Assembly (NCBI GenBank): GCA_016284295.1
Contig: JAEEOP010000024.1
Location: 1-49,186 of the forward strand
Length of the DNA: 49,186 bases
Source of the DNA: Methanomassiliicoccaceae archaeon
Lineage (GTDB): Archaea > Thermoplasmatota > Thermoplasmata > Methanomassiliicoccales > Methanomethylophilaceae
Direction: 5' to 3'
Shown one piece after another: positions 1 to 7,932 of the stretch. The position numbers and the translations under genes are program-made. Within the stretch, counting starts at the first letter, position 1, and every line of letters starts with the position of its first letter. The notes below the pieces were generated by a model that saw only the letters and a program-made list of their open reading frames with translations, did not search any database and was not told the origin of the DNA.

Positions 1-58
1 CCACGATCAGTGTGCATACGGCCGTTACGGCTAGCAGTACGAGATGGAGTTTTCTCAT
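1..58 (-). CDS. Secreted or membrane protein, N-terminus only (runs off the window)
   Basis: The minus strand opens with ATG at 58 and stays open to the window edge. The 19 visible residues begin M-R-K-L-H and continue into an uninterrupted hydrophobic run (LVLLAVTAVCTLIV). That is a typical Sec signal peptide or N-terminal anchor. Nothing of the mature protein is visible, so no function can be given. Upstream lies an AT-rich stretch and then the tRNA-Ser gene on the same strand. Confidence 0.55.
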   Translation of the reverse strand, partial: MRKLHLVLLAVTAVCTLIV

Positions 59-123
59 TAAGTGTTAAGAATGAACTCTATCAAATATATCCGTTACTTA
101 GAAAGAACTTGGATAATAAGTAA

Positions 124-212
124 TGGCGCCGAGAGGGAGATTTGAACTCCCGAGGGCAAAGGCGCCCACGAGCTTTCCAGGCTCGCGCCTTACCGGGCTG
201 GGCCATCTCGGC
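124..212 (-). tRNA. tRNA-Ser (GGA)
   Basis: Read on the minus strand, the 7-bp acceptor stem GCCGAGA/TCTCGGC closes a class II tRNA with a long variable arm (GGGCG...CGCCC type). The T-loop is TTCAAAT and the anticodon loop is CTGGAAA, giving anticodon GGA (codons UCC/UCU). The 3' CCA is encoded (124-126) after discriminator G. It decodes serine and would be charged by the SerRS encoded at 25614-26888. Confidence 0.95.
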
Positions 213-237
213 TTATGAACTGGGGGAACTGATAACG

Positions 238-245
238 ATATAAAA
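238..245 (-). promoter_or_regulatory. TATA box for tRNA-Ser
   Basis: The minus strand reads TTTTATAT about 27 nt before the tRNA 5' end, the usual archaeal TATA-to-start distance. The assignment rests on position and sequence only. Confidence 0.6.
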
Positions 246-523
246 TAATATTGGCGGTCCGGGTTGTTGGCTGCCAGATCGGTGCGATCCATGGATTTCC
301 TCCAGAACAGCCGCCTGATCTCCCCAACATGATTTGAGATGGTCGACGCATCGATGCCTATCTCGGGACGGATCCTTGCCGCAATCCGATCCAACCGACA
401 TTTCTTACGAAACACCGACAGCCCCAATCGCAGGGTCGGCACCATCGGGCAATGCTTCACACCCTCCTCTTCCGTTTGCAGTCCAGAACAATCGTTATAA
501 TCATACTGACCCATCCCAGAGCG
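246..523. other. Gap upstream of nadE; possible decayed gene
   Basis: No intact gene is visible here. On the minus strand a frame between about 230 and 480 reads like an eroded small protein. It has a cysteine-containing stretch followed by a helix-turn-helix-like segment (IDASTISNHVGEIRRLF), but no convincing start and poor neighbouring frames. It may be a gene relic or chance. The nadE promoter should lie near 495-505, where the sequence is ATCGTTATAATC. Confidence 0.3.
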
Positions 524-1309
524 ATGACGGAAACCAAGATCCCAAAGATCACGACCGAGGACGTAGGCAAGCTGAAGGCATTCATTTCTTCGACGGTGAC
601 CAAGGCGCACGCCAAAGGAGTCGTCATAGGTCTCAGCGGAGGGATCGATTCCGCAGTGGTCACCAAGCTCTGCGCGGATGCGCTGGGCCCGGAGAACGTT
701 CTGAACGTCTTCATGCCCTCCCGCGTTACGCCCCCGGAGGACTACAAGACAACCTCCGAGCTGTCATCGCTGTGGGGCACCGAGTTCAGGGTCGTCGACG
801 TGCAGCCCGCCGTGGATGCCCTGGCCGCAGTGCTCCTGTCGGATGCCGAGACCCCTCTGGAGAGAGGCAACATATCCGCCAGGTGCAGGATGATCGTCCT
901 GTACAATCTGGCCAAGAAGAGGCAGTACCTCGTCATGGGGACATCCAATCAGAGCGAGATCATGATGGGATACTTCACCAAGTTCGGGGACGGGGCATGC
1001 GATGCCACCCCTCTGGCGAATATGTACAAGACCAACGTCAGGCAGATCGCGAGGATCATCGGCGTCCCCCAGCCGATCATAGACAAGCCCCCGTCGGCCG
1101 GGCTGTGGGAAGGGCAGACCGACGAGTCCGAGATGGGGATCAAGTACGAGGACCTGGACGCCATCCTGTACGACATGGAGCAGGACATGACCGACTTCCA
1201 GATTGCCGCTGACACCGGGCTTCCGAAAGAGAAGGTCCAGGAGATCCGCCGCCAGGTCCAGTCCATGGAGCACAAGAGGCTCCCCGCGATGCGTCCGTCG
1301 GAGTACTGA
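524..1309 (+). CDS. nadE: NH3-dependent NAD+ synthetase
   Basis: This gene makes NAD+ from deamido-NAD+, ATP and ammonia, the last step of NAD synthesis in the cytoplasm. The 261-residue product has the PP-loop SGGIDSA at residues 38-44, the substrate-loop motif GTSNQSE near 139-145 and the KPPSAGLWEGQTDE segment typical of the family. There is no glutaminase (nitrilase) domain, so free ammonia is the likely nitrogen donor. The frame is open further upstream, but the ATG at 524 gives the normal family N-terminus and follows a TATA-like sequence (TTATAATC, about 495-502) at leaderless distance. The stop is TGA. The next gene on the strand is the broken 1409 locus. Confidence 0.93.
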   Translation: MTETKIPKITTEDVGKLKAFISSTVTKAHAKGVVIGLSGGIDSAVVTKLCADALGPENVLNVFMPSRVTPPEDYKTTSELSSLWGTEFRVVDVQPAVDALAAVLLSDAETPLERGNISARCRMIVLYNLAKKRQYLVMGTSNQSEIMMGYFTKFGDGACDATPLANMYKTNVRQIARIIGVPQPIIDKPPSAGLWEGQTDESEMGIKYEDLDAILYDMEQDMTDFQIAADTGLPKEKVQEIRRQVQSMEHKRLPAMRPSEY

Positions 1310-1408
1310 TGGCGATCTCCGCAGGACGTCCGGAGTCGGTGATGTCATTTCCGCGGACAAAGGTCAACGAACCTATATCTATGACCTGGCTCTCGTAAGA
1401 TCGATCCA

Positions 1409-1923
1409 ATGAGCATTTTCAAGACCAGGGAGAGAGGGCATCCATCAGATTCGACAAGGCGTCCGACCTGATAGCCCGGAAACAGTACGGCGAGGCCCTC
1501 AGTAATCTGAAAAGGGCCATAAGCCTCGGTCAGGTGACTCCCGAGGTCTTCGTCCTGAAGCGTCTGCTGGAGATGCGCTCAAATTACAAGGATCTCAGGG
1601 AACTGGAGCGCTCCATGAACCTCTTCGGCCAGTATCTGGAAGCTGGCCGGGATATCGTCTTAGTCGACCCTAGGAACACATCGCAGATGTGTTCCCGCTG
1701 CGGGGATATGGTGAATAAAGGCCTGGAGGACCGCATGCACGTCTGTCCGGGATGCGGTCTTGTCATGGACCGTGATCTTAACGCCGCGAAGAACATACTC
1801 AAACTCGCTTCGGTCAAGTGGATGGACCGGCCATCCCGTCCGGACCTAAACAGGACGAAAAGCCTCGCTTCTAGCAGAGGCACTATGATGGACGAATGTA
1901 ATGCTAATAATTTGTTTATCTGA
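1409..1923 (+). pseudogene. Chimeric relic: TPR-like 5' fragment joined to TnpB zinc-ribbon 3' end
   Basis: The ATG at 1409 begins MSIFKTRERG and then runs into TGA at 1469-1471. In the next frame coding resumes from about 1438 with IRFDKASDLIARKQYGEALS, a repeat-like helical segment of about 65 residues. The rest (from about 1640) reads AGRDIVLVDPRNTSQMCSRC, then CPGCGLVMDRDLNAAKNIL. That is the C-terminal RuvC/zinc-ribbon end of IS200/IS605-type TnpB, with C-x2-C...C-x2-C and the final catalytic Asp motif DRDLNAA. The upstream nine-tenths of TnpB is absent. The simplest reading is that an IS element inserted in a host gene and was then mostly deleted, with a frameshift near the start. Neither half is likely functional. 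Confidence 0.75.
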
Positions 1924-1968
1924 GGTTCAGTAATCTTTATCTACTACCTATATATGTTCTGGAATGTT

Positions 1969-2041
1969 GCTCCTGTGGTGTAGCGGCCAATCATGAAGCC
2001 CTCTCGAGGCTTCAACACGGGTTCGAATCCCGTCGGGAGCA
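1969..2041 (+). tRNA. tRNA-Glu (CTC)
   Basis: The acceptor arms GCTCCTG/CGGGAGC with discriminator A, the T arm ACGGG-TTCGAAT-CCCGT and the anticodon stem AAGCC/GGCTT enclose the loop CTCTCGA, giving anticodon CTC for codon GAG. The GTGTAGCGGCCAATCATG D-arm region matches archaeal tRNA-Glu. CCA is not encoded, unlike tRNA-Ser in this window. A collapsed copy of its ends lies 30 nt downstream. Confidence 0.93.
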
Positions 2042-2070
2042 CTATTTTTACTCTATCCAGATATCAATCA

Positions 2071-2100
2071 TGTTGCTCCTAGCGGGAGCACTACTATTTT
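2071..2100 (+). repeat. Collapsed copy of the tRNA-Glu ends (acceptor-stem remnant or att-like site)
   Basis: The sequence TGTTGCTCCT (2071-2080) repeats 1966-1975, the start of tRNA-Glu. It is followed almost at once by CGGGAGCACTA, a repeat of the tRNA 3' end and flank (2034-2044). The interior of the tRNA is missing, leaving a small hairpin GCTCC-TAGC-GGGAGC followed by CTACTATTTT. It could be a deletion remnant, a recombination scar from an element that used the tRNA 3' end, or a terminator formed from such a scar. Confidence 0.6.
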
Positions 2101-2164
2101 GCAAAACTGCGATGCAGGATGTTCGCATCAGTGACATTTCGCGGTAATCGCTATTATAGCAGAT

Positions 2165-3826
2165 ATGTTCCTGAAGAGCATGAGGGACGTCCCTATCGGC
2201 AACGACGATTTCAAGAGTATTCGTGAGAACGGCGGCTACTATGTGGACAAGACGAAGTTGATAGCGGAGATCCTATCGAAGAAGAACACGAAAGCGTTCC
2301 TGATCGCAAGGCCTCGCAGATTCGGCAAAACCCTTAACCTGAGCATGCTGGATGCATTCTTCAACCTGAGGTACAAAGGTAGGGGCGAGCATTGGTTCGA
2401 CGGTCTCAGGATAAGCAGCAACGAAGCTGTGATGTCGGCCGCTAACGGAAGTCCTGTGATATTCATGTCCATGAAGGACCTTGATGGCAACGATTTCACA
2501 GTTTTTCTGAACGATTTCAGATTGAAGATCAGGGATGCCTGCAGACAATTCGAGTATCTCCTGGATTGGGACACCAGATCAAACATGAAAGAGTCATTCA
2601 TCAGGCTATACAACGGTGTCGCAGATACTTCCGAACTCAAAAGGTCCATCAAGGACATCTCCACCGCTTTATGCGAATATCACGGAACCGGAGCGATAAT
2701 CCTCATAGACGAGTATGATAACCCGATCAACAGATCCTATGGGAAGGATGTCCAAGCAGAGATCATCGCATTCATGAGAGATCTGCTGTCCAACGCTCTC
2801 AAGTCCAACGATTCCCTCAGGTTCGGTGTGGTTACAGGCGTCATGCAGATCGCAAAGGAATCCATCTTCTCCGGATTGAACAACCTCTATACGAACAACG
2901 TCCTGAGTACGGATTTCGATGAGGAATACGGTTTCACGGAGTCCGAAGTAAAGGAGATGCTGGCCTACTACGGGCATCCGGAATCGTTCGCAGAGGTGAA
3001 GGACTGGTATGACGGGTACCGTTTCGGTGATGCCGAGATATACAATCCTTGGAGTCTCATCAACTATGTCGCCAACGGTTTCAAGCCTGCCCCGTACTGG
3101 GCGGGCACCAGCGGCAACGATATATTGGATACCTTGGTGGACAATGCCGATGAAGATGTCTGGCAGGAATTAACAGATCTGGGGAACGGTGCAGAGGTAA
3201 AGAAACGGATCGAGCCTACGGTGACGATGGATGATGTGGGCAGAGGATCCGCGATATACTCCGTTCTCGTGATGTCCGGGTATCTGAACGCCATACCTTC
3301 CGACGATTCATACGTGCTCAGGATCCCCAATAACGAGACGAGGGGCGTATATCTCAAGGCCATGTCAAAGAAACTGGCCTATGATTCGGGTTGGCATTTC
3401 GAGAGGGTCTTCACAGCGATGAGGTCCGGTGACACCGATAAGGTGGAGGCAGCACTATTCGATATGCTTTCGGAAAAGATACCGTTCTTCGCGATATCGA
3501 GGGAGTCGGATTATCAGAAGATACTCGCGATCGCCGCCATGTGCACACAGGGGAAATACATCACCACTATGGAATCCGAATCCGGCAACGGGCGCGTGGA
3601 CATCAAGATGACATCCAAGGATGCAGGATGCCCCCACATCATTATGGAATTGAAGAAGACGGACTCTCCGGATGCGTCAGTTTGGACCAGGGAGGCGGAT
3701 TCAGCGCTCAAACAGATCAGAGACAGGAAATATCACCACGGCCTCATCGGCAGGACGCTCCTGTACGGCATATGCTTCCATGGCAAGGAAGCCAAGGTCG
3801 CTATGGAAGAGGTCAGCCAATCGTAA
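2165..3826 (+). CDS. AAA-ATPase-like / PD-(D/E)XK nuclease family protein (PF09820 + PF08011 type)
   Basis: The 553-residue protein starts with the segment IGNDDFKSIRENGGYYVDKT typical of the AAA-ATPase-like family common in gut microbes. A P-loop RPRRFGKT lies at 49-56 and a Walker B-like IILIDEYDNPI near 178-188. The C-terminus (about 470-500) has GNGRVDI followed by IIMELKK, matching the D...E-x-K core of the PD-(D/E)XK nuclease domain usually fused to this ATPase. The cellular role of the family is unproven; defence or mobile-element-linked functions are guesses. It sits alone just downstream of tRNA-Glu and its remnant, so lateral acquisition is plausible. The stop is TAA, rare in this window. 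Confidence 0.82.
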   Translation: MFLKSMRDVPIGNDDFKSIRENGGYYVDKTKLIAEILSKKNTKAFLIARPRRFGKTLNLSMLDAFFNLRYKGRGEHWFDGLRISSNEAVMSAANGSPVIFMSMKDLDGNDFTVFLNDFRLKIRDACRQFEYLLDWDTRSNMKESFIRLYNGVADTSELKRSIKDISTALCEYHGTGAIILIDEYDNPINRSYGKDVQAEIIAFMRDLLSNALKSNDSLRFGVVTGVMQIAKESIFSGLNNLYTNNVLSTDFDEEYGFTESEVKEMLAYYGHPESFAEVKDWYDGYRFGDAEIYNPWSLINYVANGFKPAPYWAGTSGNDILDTLVDNADEDVWQELTDLGNGAEVKKRIEPTVTMDDVGRGSAIYSVLVMSGYLNAIPSDDSYVLRIPNNETRGVYLKAMSKKLAYDSGWHFERVFTAMRSGDTDKVEAALFDMLSEKIPFFAISRESDYQKILAIAAMCTQGKYITTMESESGNGRVDIKMTSKDAGCPHIIMELKKTDSPDASVWTREADSALKQIRDRKYHHGLIGRTLLYGICFHGKEAKVAMEEVSQS

Positions 3827-4131
3827 TCTCAAGGAATCGATTTTCCGTTCATCATGTCATGGAATCGACCCTGAATGAACCGACATCCAGCATGGGAGCA
3901 CGTATCATCTGAAGATGACTTTCACTGTCTTCATCCTTATGCCTATCCCAACGCATATGGCATCTTCGATTCCGGGTTCGTCAGCATAGGATTTCCTTTC
4001 GATTTGTCGTGACAACTTTCATGGCATTTTTGAATACATGTCGGTTTATCTTTGGATTTGAGCTTTTAATCGTATGAAAATTCAGTACATATATACATCA
4101 ATTTCATATATTTTACAGGAAATATAAGACC
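3827..4131. other. AT-rich gap between the two accessory ATPase genes
   Basis: I see no gene or RNA here. The composition is clearly richer in A+T than the flanking genes. The 3' end holds CATATATTTTAC (about 4106-4117), a TATA-like element 15-25 nt before the start of the next gene, consistent with a short-leader transcript. Confidence 0.5.
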
Positions 4132-5358
4132 ATGATCCCGCGTACCGTGATGCCGCTGATAGAGACATACCTCAGGAATAAACCCGTCACGCTGATAACC
4201 GGGGCCAGACAGACGGGCAAGACCTACCTGTGCAGGGAGATCGCCAGGAGCAAGGGATACAGGTACGTCACCCTGGCGGACAGGCAGGACCGTGCCCTTG
4301 CCAACTCCGACCCCGATGCGTTCCTTCAGATGCACGGATATCCGCTGATCATAGACGAGGTGCAGAAGGCGCCGGTCCTGTTCGATTCAATAGAATCGGT
4401 GGTGGACAAGACGATCTTCGAGGGCAAGGATTCCAAGGGTATGTTCATCCTGACCGGGAGCCAGAGCTACAGGCTGATGGAAGGTGTCAGCCAATCCATG
4501 TCGGGGAGGGTGGGGATCGTGAACGTGTCGCCGCTGAGCATCAGCGAGATAGCTGGGAGGGACGAGGTCCCCTTCGAGGCCGATCCCATCAAGTCGTCGG
4601 ATCGCATCGACGGCAGGGATGCGATCGCTGTCATGAACAGCATCGTCTTGGGAGGATACCCGGAACTGCATGATGGCAGCTCGCTGACTCCCTCGGAGTT
4701 CTACAGCGACTACGTCGATTCATATATCGCCAGGGATGTCATGGAGATAATCAATCTGAAGGATCAGCTGAAGTTCTTCAACTTCATGCAGGTCATGGCA
4801 TCGATGACTGGTCAGGAGCTCGTCAACGAGACCGTATGCAAGTCAGTGGGGATCAACGGCAGGACGTTCAACGAGTGGTTGAACGTTCTCGTAGCAGGCG
4901 ACATAATACATCTGCTCCAGCCGTACAGCGGTGTGTCCACCGTGAAAAGGGTGTCGAAAAGGCCCAAGATGTACTTCAGGGACACCGGTCTCGCATGCTA
5001 TCTGGCCAGGATCGCCGACGGTCCCACCCTGTTCTCCAGCTATCTGAAGGGTCCGATGGTGGAGACCTACATCATCAACGAGATAATGAAGTCCTATGAC
5101 AACAGGAAGGAGAATGCCGCATTCTATTACTATCGTGACTCGACAGGGAACGAGATAGATCTTCTCATACAGAAAGGAGGGATGCTGACCCTGGTAGAAT
5201 GCAAGCCAGGCATAGATATACCGTACGAGGACACCGGTTCCATGAGGAGGTTCGCGCCCAATGACGACAAGGTCTTTTCGAGGTGCGTGGTGTGCCTGAC
5301 GCCGAAACCATATGTCATGAAGGACGGTATCTGCGTTCTGCCCGTGACTTCCATATGA
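4132..5358 (+). CDS. ATPase with AAA_14 and DUF4143 domains
   Basis: The 408-residue protein has Walker A GARQTGKT at 24-31, Walker B LIIDEVQKAP near 70-79 and the sensor-like FILTGSQSYRL at about 104-114. Together these are the AAA_14 module. The C-terminal half carries FRDTGLACYLAR and DSTGNEIDLLI (about residue 340), hallmarks of DUF4143, a nuclease-like fold. Such proteins are abundant in host-associated anaerobes and often sit on islands; their role is unknown. It follows another accessory ATPase on the same strand, and the two may be part of one acquired segment beside tRNA-Glu. A short dyad CCGGAC...GTCCGG follows the stop. Confidence 0.85.
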   Translation: MIPRTVMPLIETYLRNKPVTLITGARQTGKTYLCREIARSKGYRYVTLADRQDRALANSDPDAFLQMHGYPLIIDEVQKAPVLFDSIESVVDKTIFEGKDSKGMFILTGSQSYRLMEGVSQSMSGRVGIVNVSPLSISEIAGRDEVPFEADPIKSSDRIDGRDAIAVMNSIVLGGYPELHDGSSLTPSEFYSDYVDSYIARDVMEIINLKDQLKFFNFMQVMASMTGQELVNETVCKSVGINGRTFNEWLNVLVAGDIIHLLQPYSGVSTVKRVSKRPKMYFRDTGLACYLARIADGPTLFSSYLKGPMVETYIINEIMKSYDNRKENAAFYYYRDSTGNEIDLLIQKGGMLTLVECKPGIDIPYEDTGSMRRFAPNDDKVFSRCVVCLTPKPYVMKDGICVLPVTSI

Positions 5359-5379
5359 CCGGACGGTCAGTAAGTCCGG
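5358..5379. terminator. Hairpin between convergent genes
   Basis: CCGGAC and GTCCGG are separated by 10 nt immediately after the DUF4143 gene and before the convergent PhzF gene. There is no T-run, so a role in termination is tentative. Confidence 0.35.
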
Positions 5380-5395
5380 GGCAGTATTGAACGGA

Positions 5396-6193
5396 TCACC
5401 GCATCAGGATGCCGTCGTCGACCTCGAAGGTGGCGAACAGGACCGCCTTGCCGGACAGCCTCACCCTGTCCCCGACGATCTCTATCCCCACGACGCCGCC
5501 GCGGGGCGATGCCTCATACGCCAGCATCTTGGTCTTGTTCAGTCTCTTCGACCAGAAGTCGGCCAGGCTGCAGTGCATGGAACCGCAGACAGGGTCCTCG
5601 GGGACGTTTATCTTTGGCCAGAACGCCCTCGACACGAAATCATACTCTCCGCTGCCGGGAGCCGTTACGAACAGTCCGAGGCCGTCCTTAAGATTCATGA
5701 GCTTGGTGATGTCGGGATGCAGGTCGATCACGTCCCTGTCGGTAGGAAGCAGGGCTATCGGGTCCCTGTAACCGATCGCACAGCACACAGGCTCGCATCC
5801 GATCGCATCCCTGATATCATCCTCCGGAGTATACTCTGAAGTCCTGATGAGGGGGAAATCCAGGATGTATTCGTCCCCCTCCCTGTCCACCCCGAGATGC
5901 CCGCTGGCGGTGTCGAAGTCCACATGGGCGATGCCGGGTTCGACATGGTTCATGATCGTGAACGCCGTGGCCAGGGTGGCATGCCCGCAGAGGTCTATCT
6001 CTCCGCCCGGCGTGAACCATCTGAGCCCGTACCTCCCATCACGGCCTACAGCGAAAGCGGTCTCCGACAGGTTGTTCTCGATGGCCAGCTTGAGCATGAT
6101 GTCATCCGACAGCCAGCTGTCCGATACGCAGACGGCCGCGGGATTGCCCTTGAAGACGGTGTCCGTGAAGGCATCCACTTGGTAGAATCTCAT
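5396..6193 (-). CDS. PhzF-family isomerase/epimerase
   Basis: This is a 265-residue protein of the PhzF/diaminopimelate-epimerase fold. The N-terminus MRFYQVDAFTDTVFKGNPAA is diagnostic. The general acid/base glutamate lies in NNLSETAF (Glu44). DLCGHATLA (about 70) and DPVCGSMHC (about 215) form the rest of the active site. Members catalyse isomerisations of small metabolites; the substrate cannot be read from sequence and phenazine synthesis is not implied. An in-frame upstream extension exists, but the ATG at 6193 gives the family N-terminus. It is a single gene on the minus strand, converging on the ATPase gene. Confidence 0.88.
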   Translation of the reverse strand: MRFYQVDAFTDTVFKGNPAAVCVSDSWLSDDIMLKLAIENNLSETAFAVGRDGRYGLRWFTPGGEIDLCGHATLATAFTIMNHVEPGIAHVDFDTASGHLGVDREGDEYILDFPLIRTSEYTPEDDIRDAIGCEPVCCAIGYRDPIALLPTDRDVIDLHPDITKLMNLKDGLGLFVTAPGSGEYDFVSRAFWPKINVPEDPVCGSMHCSLADFWSKRLNKTKMLAYEASPRGGVVGIEIVGDRVRLSGKAVLFATFEVDDGILMR

Positions 6194-6281
6194 GGCCGGA
6201 GCCAAGCATTGCCGAGTTAAAAATTGGTATGGAAGGGGTTTCGGGACGCCGGATGGCCGGCATCCCGTATGATCATGAGGA

Positions 6282-6836
6282 TCACTCTGCAGGTGCAGCG
6301 GTGTCCACGAAGCCGTCCTTCGCACCGACGATCATGAAGGTGACCATGATTCCGATGAAAAGTCCGAAGATAGACCAGAAGCACAGGACGGACGCGATCG
6401 CGCATGCGGCGACGGCGATGATCCAGTATTTCCTGAGGTAGACGCAGATGAAACTGATCAGAGCGCAGATACCGCTTGCGAGGGCGAGGCTTGCTCCGGT
6501 GGTGAAGTAGTTCTGGATGTCCATCTGGGTGAAGTGGTATCCGTGGCTGACGAGCCAGTCCTGGAACTCCGTGCTGGACCAGATCGCGCTGGCAGCAGCC
6601 GGTGCATCGGCCAACGCGATGGCTGCCGCGATGATCGCGGGGATCGCATATATTCCCAGGAAGAACAGGAGCCAGCTCCTCCTGACGTCCAGGAGGGCCT
6701 TTCCGAATTCCTTCGCTTCCTTCTTCATCTCCTCTTCGGTCTGTGATCCGCTCACGACCTTTCCGCACTGCGGACAGAATTGCATTCCGGGCTCTAGTGG
6801 TTTACCGCAACCCGTGCAGAATTTGTTGTCTTCCAT
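6282..6836 (-). CDS. Zinc-ribbon membrane protein, function unknown
   Basis: The 184-residue protein opens with a zinc ribbon (Cys7, Cys10, Cys21, Cys24; CTGCG...CPQCG). A charged linker rich in Glu and Lys follows, then three or four hydrophobic segments (about 52-75, 112-135 and 137-172) forming a membrane domain. Zinc-ribbon plus transmembrane proteins of this type are common in Thermoplasmata and have no agreed function. A TATA-like TTATTAAAATCG precedes the start on the minus strand (about 6858-6869). Confidence 0.72.
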   Translation of the reverse strand: MEDNKFCTGCGKPLEPGMQFCPQCGKVVSGSQTEEEMKKEAKEFGKALLDVRRSWLLFFLGIYAIPAIIAAAIALADAPAAASAIWSSTEFQDWLVSHGYHFTQMDIQNYFTTGASLALASGICALISFICVYLRKYWIIAVAACAIASVLCFWSIFGLFIGIMVTFMIVGAKDGFVDTAAPAE

Positions 6837-6886
6837 GTCTTTCTATCAAGATTAACGATTTTAATAAGTTGTCGATTGCCGACCGT

Positions 6887-7540
6887 TCATGAAGTACCGT
6901 ACCATCGTACGGAACGCAGTTGCTTGTGCGGTCGCGTATCCGGCTGACTTCGGAGGACGAGCTTGACTCCGATCAGGGATTTGTCGTCCTCGCGTATCCA
7001 TGCCAGTATCTTCTCGTGATGATCGGCGGTTATCCTCTCGAGGATCGCATCCAGCCTGGGCTGGGTGGACTTGATCATGTACCTCTTGTTCCTGGCGTCG
7101 TACCCCACCAAGCCCTTCTTCATGACCTTCGACAGCCGGGCATCGTCGAGGTTCACCACCAGGCCGCCGTATCTGATCTGCCTGAAACCTGGTTTGATAT
7201 CCGTCATGAAGGGCGATACGAGATCATCGATCCTTATCCGCTTGGTGCATTCGGCGATGTAGTCCACGTAGGTGTACCAATACCATCTCGTCATCATCCT
7301 TTCCAGGAACGATTCGAGCTCCGGGTCCCTGCAGAAATCGATGTGGAGTTCGCCTATGCCGTCGAAATATACCCTGATCCCGGCATGGAAGTCGTTGGGG
7401 GACATCCCGAACCTCGCTTTGTAGTCGGCGATCTGCTCGTTCTTCAGATACCTGATCCACCAGTCGTGGTAGTATCTGACGGTGCCGCCGCGTTCCCATC
7501 TGCGCAGCTTCGTCGAGATGACGTCCACATCGCCCTGCAT
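6887..7540 (-). CDS. Hypothetical protein, co-transcribed with the NikR-like regulator
   Basis: I do not recognise this 217-residue protein. It has no signal peptide or membrane segment and is rich in Arg, Tyr, Trp and Asp. It contains a WWIRYLKNEQIADYKARF segment and a YWYTYVDYIAECTKRIRIDD stretch. Its start (ATG at 7540) is one base past the stop of the NikR-like gene (7542-7544), so the two are almost certainly one operon with coupled translation. That suggests a role connected with metal-responsive control or with the same target pathway, but no motif confirms it. Confidence 0.6.
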   Translation of the reverse strand: MQGDVDVISTKLRRWERGGTVRYYHDWWIRYLKNEQIADYKARFGMSPNDFHAGIRVYFDGIGELHIDFCRDPELESFLERMMTRWYWYTYVDYIAECTKRIRIDDLVSPFMTDIKPGFRQIRYGGLVVNLDDARLSKVMKKGLVGYDARNKRYMIKSTQPRLDAILERITADHHEKILAWIREDDKSLIGVKLVLRSQPDTRPHKQLRSVRWYGTS

Positions 7541-7541
7541 C

Positions 7542-7925
7542 TCAGCCTCTTACGAATCTCACGTACTCGGCCTTCCTCTGGGCCTTGATCTCCGATATCA
7601 TGTCCTTCAGGACTTCGGCGTCGCAGGACACCACCATGACCTCCAGGCATTTGTGGTCGCGGATGTGGGAGTGCATCTGCGTCTTGATGTACTCCTGGTA
7701 TTTCGCCTGGACCTGTATCATCCAGGGGTCCGCATGGTTGGAACGCACGATTATTAGAACGCCTTCCACCGGCCCTTCAAGGGTCTCCATCTTCTTGATC
7801 TCGTCCATGGCGGAATCGATCGAGGCCCTGATCGCATCCGACCTGCCCTTCAGGTCGTACGTCCTCTGGATGGTGTCCAGGCACTCGGTGTATTCGTCAT
7901 TCAGTGAAACGCTGATTATGGTCAT
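7542..7925 (-). CDS. NikR-like ribbon-helix-helix metal regulator
   Basis: The 127-residue protein has an N-terminal ribbon-helix-helix DNA-binding domain (1-45; MTIISVSLNDEY...GRSDAIRASI) and a C-terminal ACT-like metal-sensing domain. The sensing motif is HSHIRDHKC (His85, His87, Cys93), matching His87, His89 and Cys95 of E. coli NikR. The position corresponding to E. coli His76 (near 73-74 here) is Gln/Ala, so the high-affinity nickel site looks incomplete and metal specificity may differ. It is divergent from a ZIP transporter gene, with repeated TTAATAAT elements between them. It likely controls itself and that transporter (inference). Confidence 0.85.
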   Translation of the reverse strand: MTIISVSLNDEYTECLDTIQRTYDLKGRSDAIRASIDSAMDEIKKMETLEGPVEGVLIIVRSNHADPWMIQVQAKYQEYIKTQMHSHIRDHKCLEVMVVSCDAEVLKDMISEIKAQRKAEYVRFVRG

Positions 7926-7932
7926 GCTATCG

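Noticed and set aside
5396-6193. Phenazine biosynthesis based on the PhzF-like protein
   Set aside because: No other phz gene is present. PhzF-fold enzymes are widespread with varied substrates.
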